This document shows positions 62,712 through 64,000 of a DNA stretch of 64,000 nucleotides, one piece after another (the first letter of the stretch is position 1; each line of letters starts with the position of its first letter). Under the pieces are notes generated by a model. It searched no databases. It worked only from the letters and a program-made list of their open reading frames with translations, and was not told the origin of the DNA. Source of the DNA: Microvirga puerhi. Its GTDB lineage: Bacteria; Pseudomonadota; Alphaproteobacteria; Rhizobiales; Beijerinckiaceae. The position numbers and the translations under genes are program-made. The stretch is taken from positions 124,001 through 188,000 of the forward strand of contig NZ_JAIRBM010000002.1 in assembly GCF_020089865.1 (NCBI RefSeq), given 5' to 3'.

Positions 62712-64000
62712 ATGATGGACGCTGCTCAGTCTCCTCTTCGCCGGCTTCCTTCCGTGAATCGCCTATTGCGCCATCCCATCATGATGACATTGGTCGAACG
62801 CCACGGTCATTCGGAGACGGCTGATGTCATCCGAGAAACTCTGTCGACCCTTCGTCAGGAGTTGCAGTCGAGCTGCGAGATCGATGAAACCAGCATTGTC
62901 GCTTCCGTTTTGTCGCGTGTCGAAGCGAGGGCGGCGACCCAATTAAAGCCACTCTTCAACCTCACCGGTACGGTGCTGCACACCAATTTTGGTCGCGCTG
63001 TCCTCGCTGAGGAGGCTATTGCGGCGGCGATCGCAGCGATGCGCAATCCGGTATCCCTGGAGTTCGGCCTTGATGATGGCAAGCGCGGCGAGCGCGACGA
63101 TCACATTCGGGCACTTGTCTGCGAGCTGACGGGGGCAGAGGATGCAACTCTCGTCAACAACAATGCCGCAGCGGTTCTTCTCGTCCTCAACACATTCTCG
63201 CAGAACCGTGAAGCCATTGTGTCCCGTGGCGAGCTCATTGAGATTGGCGGTGCATTCCGCATGCCTGAGATCATGGCACGGGCCGGTGCACGCCTGCGCG
63301 AGGTTGGCACCACGAACCGCACTCATCCGCGTGATTACGAGATGGCGATCGGAGAGGATACGGGCCTTATCCTCAAGGTTCACACATCCAACTACCGGAT
63401 TGAAGGCTTCACTGCGGCAGTCAGCGCCCGTGTTCTTGGCAAGATAGCGAAGGCGCATAACGTGCCGCTCGTCAATGATCTCGGCTCGGGAACGTTGATA
63501 GATCTTGCTCGGTTCGGGCTTTCGAAAGAGCCGACCGTGCGGGAGGCCGTGGAGGAGGGGGCGGATCTCGTAACCTTCTCCGGCGATAAACTCCTTGGAG
63601 GGCCACAAGCCGGATTCATCGTCGGCCGCAAGGAATTCATCGCTACGATCAATCGAAACCCCATGAAGCGTGCCCTGCGTGTGGACAAGATCCGGCTGGC
63701 TGGCTGCGAAGCGACCCTTAAGCTCTATCGCAATCCGGAGCGGCTCGCAGAGCGCCTGCCTATTCTCCGTTGCTTGACAAGGTCCGTGGAAGAGATCGCT
63801 GAGCAGGCGAGGCGCCTCGCCCCTTTCGTAGCGGATGCTATCGGGACTGATACCGCGATTGAAATCTTGCCCTGTCAAAGTCAGATCGGTTCTGGTGCGC
63901 TTCCGCTTGAAACTGTGCCGAGCGTCGGTCTCGCGTTGAAGCCGAGGGGAGGTGGGCGAGCTCTAGACGCTTTGGGCAACGCTTTCAGAAAATTGCCGCG
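62712..64000 (+). CDS. selA: L-seryl-tRNA(Sec) selenium transferase (3' end outside window)
   Basis: At least 429 residues, open to the window end. A PLP enzyme converting seryl-tRNA(Sec) to selenocysteinyl-tRNA(Sec). Motifs: LRRLPSVNRLLRHP at the start, LFNLTGTVLHTNFGRAVLAEEAI, YRIEGFTA and the PLP-lysine segment VTFSGDKLLGGPQAGFIVG. Two ATGs (62712, 62715) are possible starts. It follows fdhE within four bases. SelA supplies the Sec-tRNA needed to read the UGA of fdoG; selB probably follows outside the window. Confidence 0.96.
   Translation, partial: MMDAAQSPLRRLPSVNRLLRHPIMMTLVERHGHSETADVIRETLSTLRQELQSSCEIDETSIVASVLSRVEARAATQLKPLFNLTGTVLHTNFGRAVLAEEAIAAAIAAMRNPVSLEFGLDDGKRGERDDHIRALVCELTGAEDATLVNNNAAAVLLVLNTFSQNREAIVSRGELIEIGGAFRMPEIMARAGARLREVGTTNRTHPRDYEMAIGEDTGLILKVHTSNYRIEGFTAAVSARVLGKIAKAHNVPLVNDLGSGTLIDLARFGLSKEPTVREAVEEGADLVTFSGDKLLGGPQAGFIVGRKEFIATINRNPMKRALRVDKIRLAGCEATLKLYRNPERLAERLPILRCLTRSVEEIAEQARRLAPFVADAIGTDTAIEILPCQSQIGSGALPLETVPSVGLALKPRGGGRALDALGNAFRKLP

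Overview
The window looks like chromosome of a high-GC alphaproteobacterium of the order Hyphomicrobiales. A Microvirga/Methylobacteriaceae-type genome is my best guess, inferred from overall gene content and not proven. Pointers are a circularly permuted two-piece tmRNA gene with an ANDNYAPVAVAA tag, the short alphaproteobacterial type of SspB, an ECF42 sigma factor beside its YCII/DGPF partner, an hflK-hflC-DUF2065-degP cluster, and Rhizobiales-type acetolactate synthase.

Region 1-37.4 kb is core chromosome. It holds a thioesterase, an FAD-linked D-lactate dehydrogenase, a large AsmA protein, fumC with two small partners, a P450, the YCII/ECF42 pair, sspB and the tmRNA gene, thyA and folA with DUF2293 and GNAT genes between them, the membrane-proteolysis cluster hflK/hflC/degP, and serB/miaA. 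A branched-chain amino acid block follows: ilvI-ilvH behind a leader peptide (RKLILVVRAPS) and a textbook attenuator, then ilvC, then leuA behind a second leader peptide (LLGLLLL). Between these lie pdxY-phzF-nudix, a chemoreceptor with a large internal deletion, and a metal-efflux locus (rcnA, an RcnR-type repressor and a divergent YqaA gene around a perfect operator-like palindrome). An Lrp-type regulator diverges from phenylalanine hydroxylase phhA.

Region 37.5-50.6 kb is a decayed genomic island inserted at the 3' end of a tRNA-Lys(CTT) gene. Its ends are exact 43-bp direct repeats (37469-37511 and 50526-50568). I see no integrase. Inside are an hsdR remnant, a sugar-type ABC transporter without an ATPase gene, a second PhzF protein, a thermonuclease killed by TGG-to-TAG plus a frameshift, a small gene interrupted by TGG-to-TGA, a frameshifted secreted protein, an IS5-type transposase tail, three copies of a roughly 90-180-bp dispersed repeat, small membrane proteins and a HEPN-like protein that could act in defence.

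Region 50.6-64 kb returns to chromosome: a GapN-type aldehyde dehydrogenase, an ABC-F ATPase, an HSL-type esterase, two small proteins, and a selenocysteine formate dehydrogenase operon (fdoG with an in-frame UGA, fdoH, fdoI, fdhE, selA cut by the window end). The UGA is followed by a hairpin with the layout of a bacterial SECIS element, and selA, which makes Sec-tRNA, lies in the same transcription unit.

The strongest signals are the Sec-decoded UGA with its local hairpin, the two amino-acid leader attenuators, the tRNA-Lys island boundaries, the permuted tmRNA and the HEPN-like island gene. I found no CRISPR array and no wholly new system that can be proven from sequence alone.
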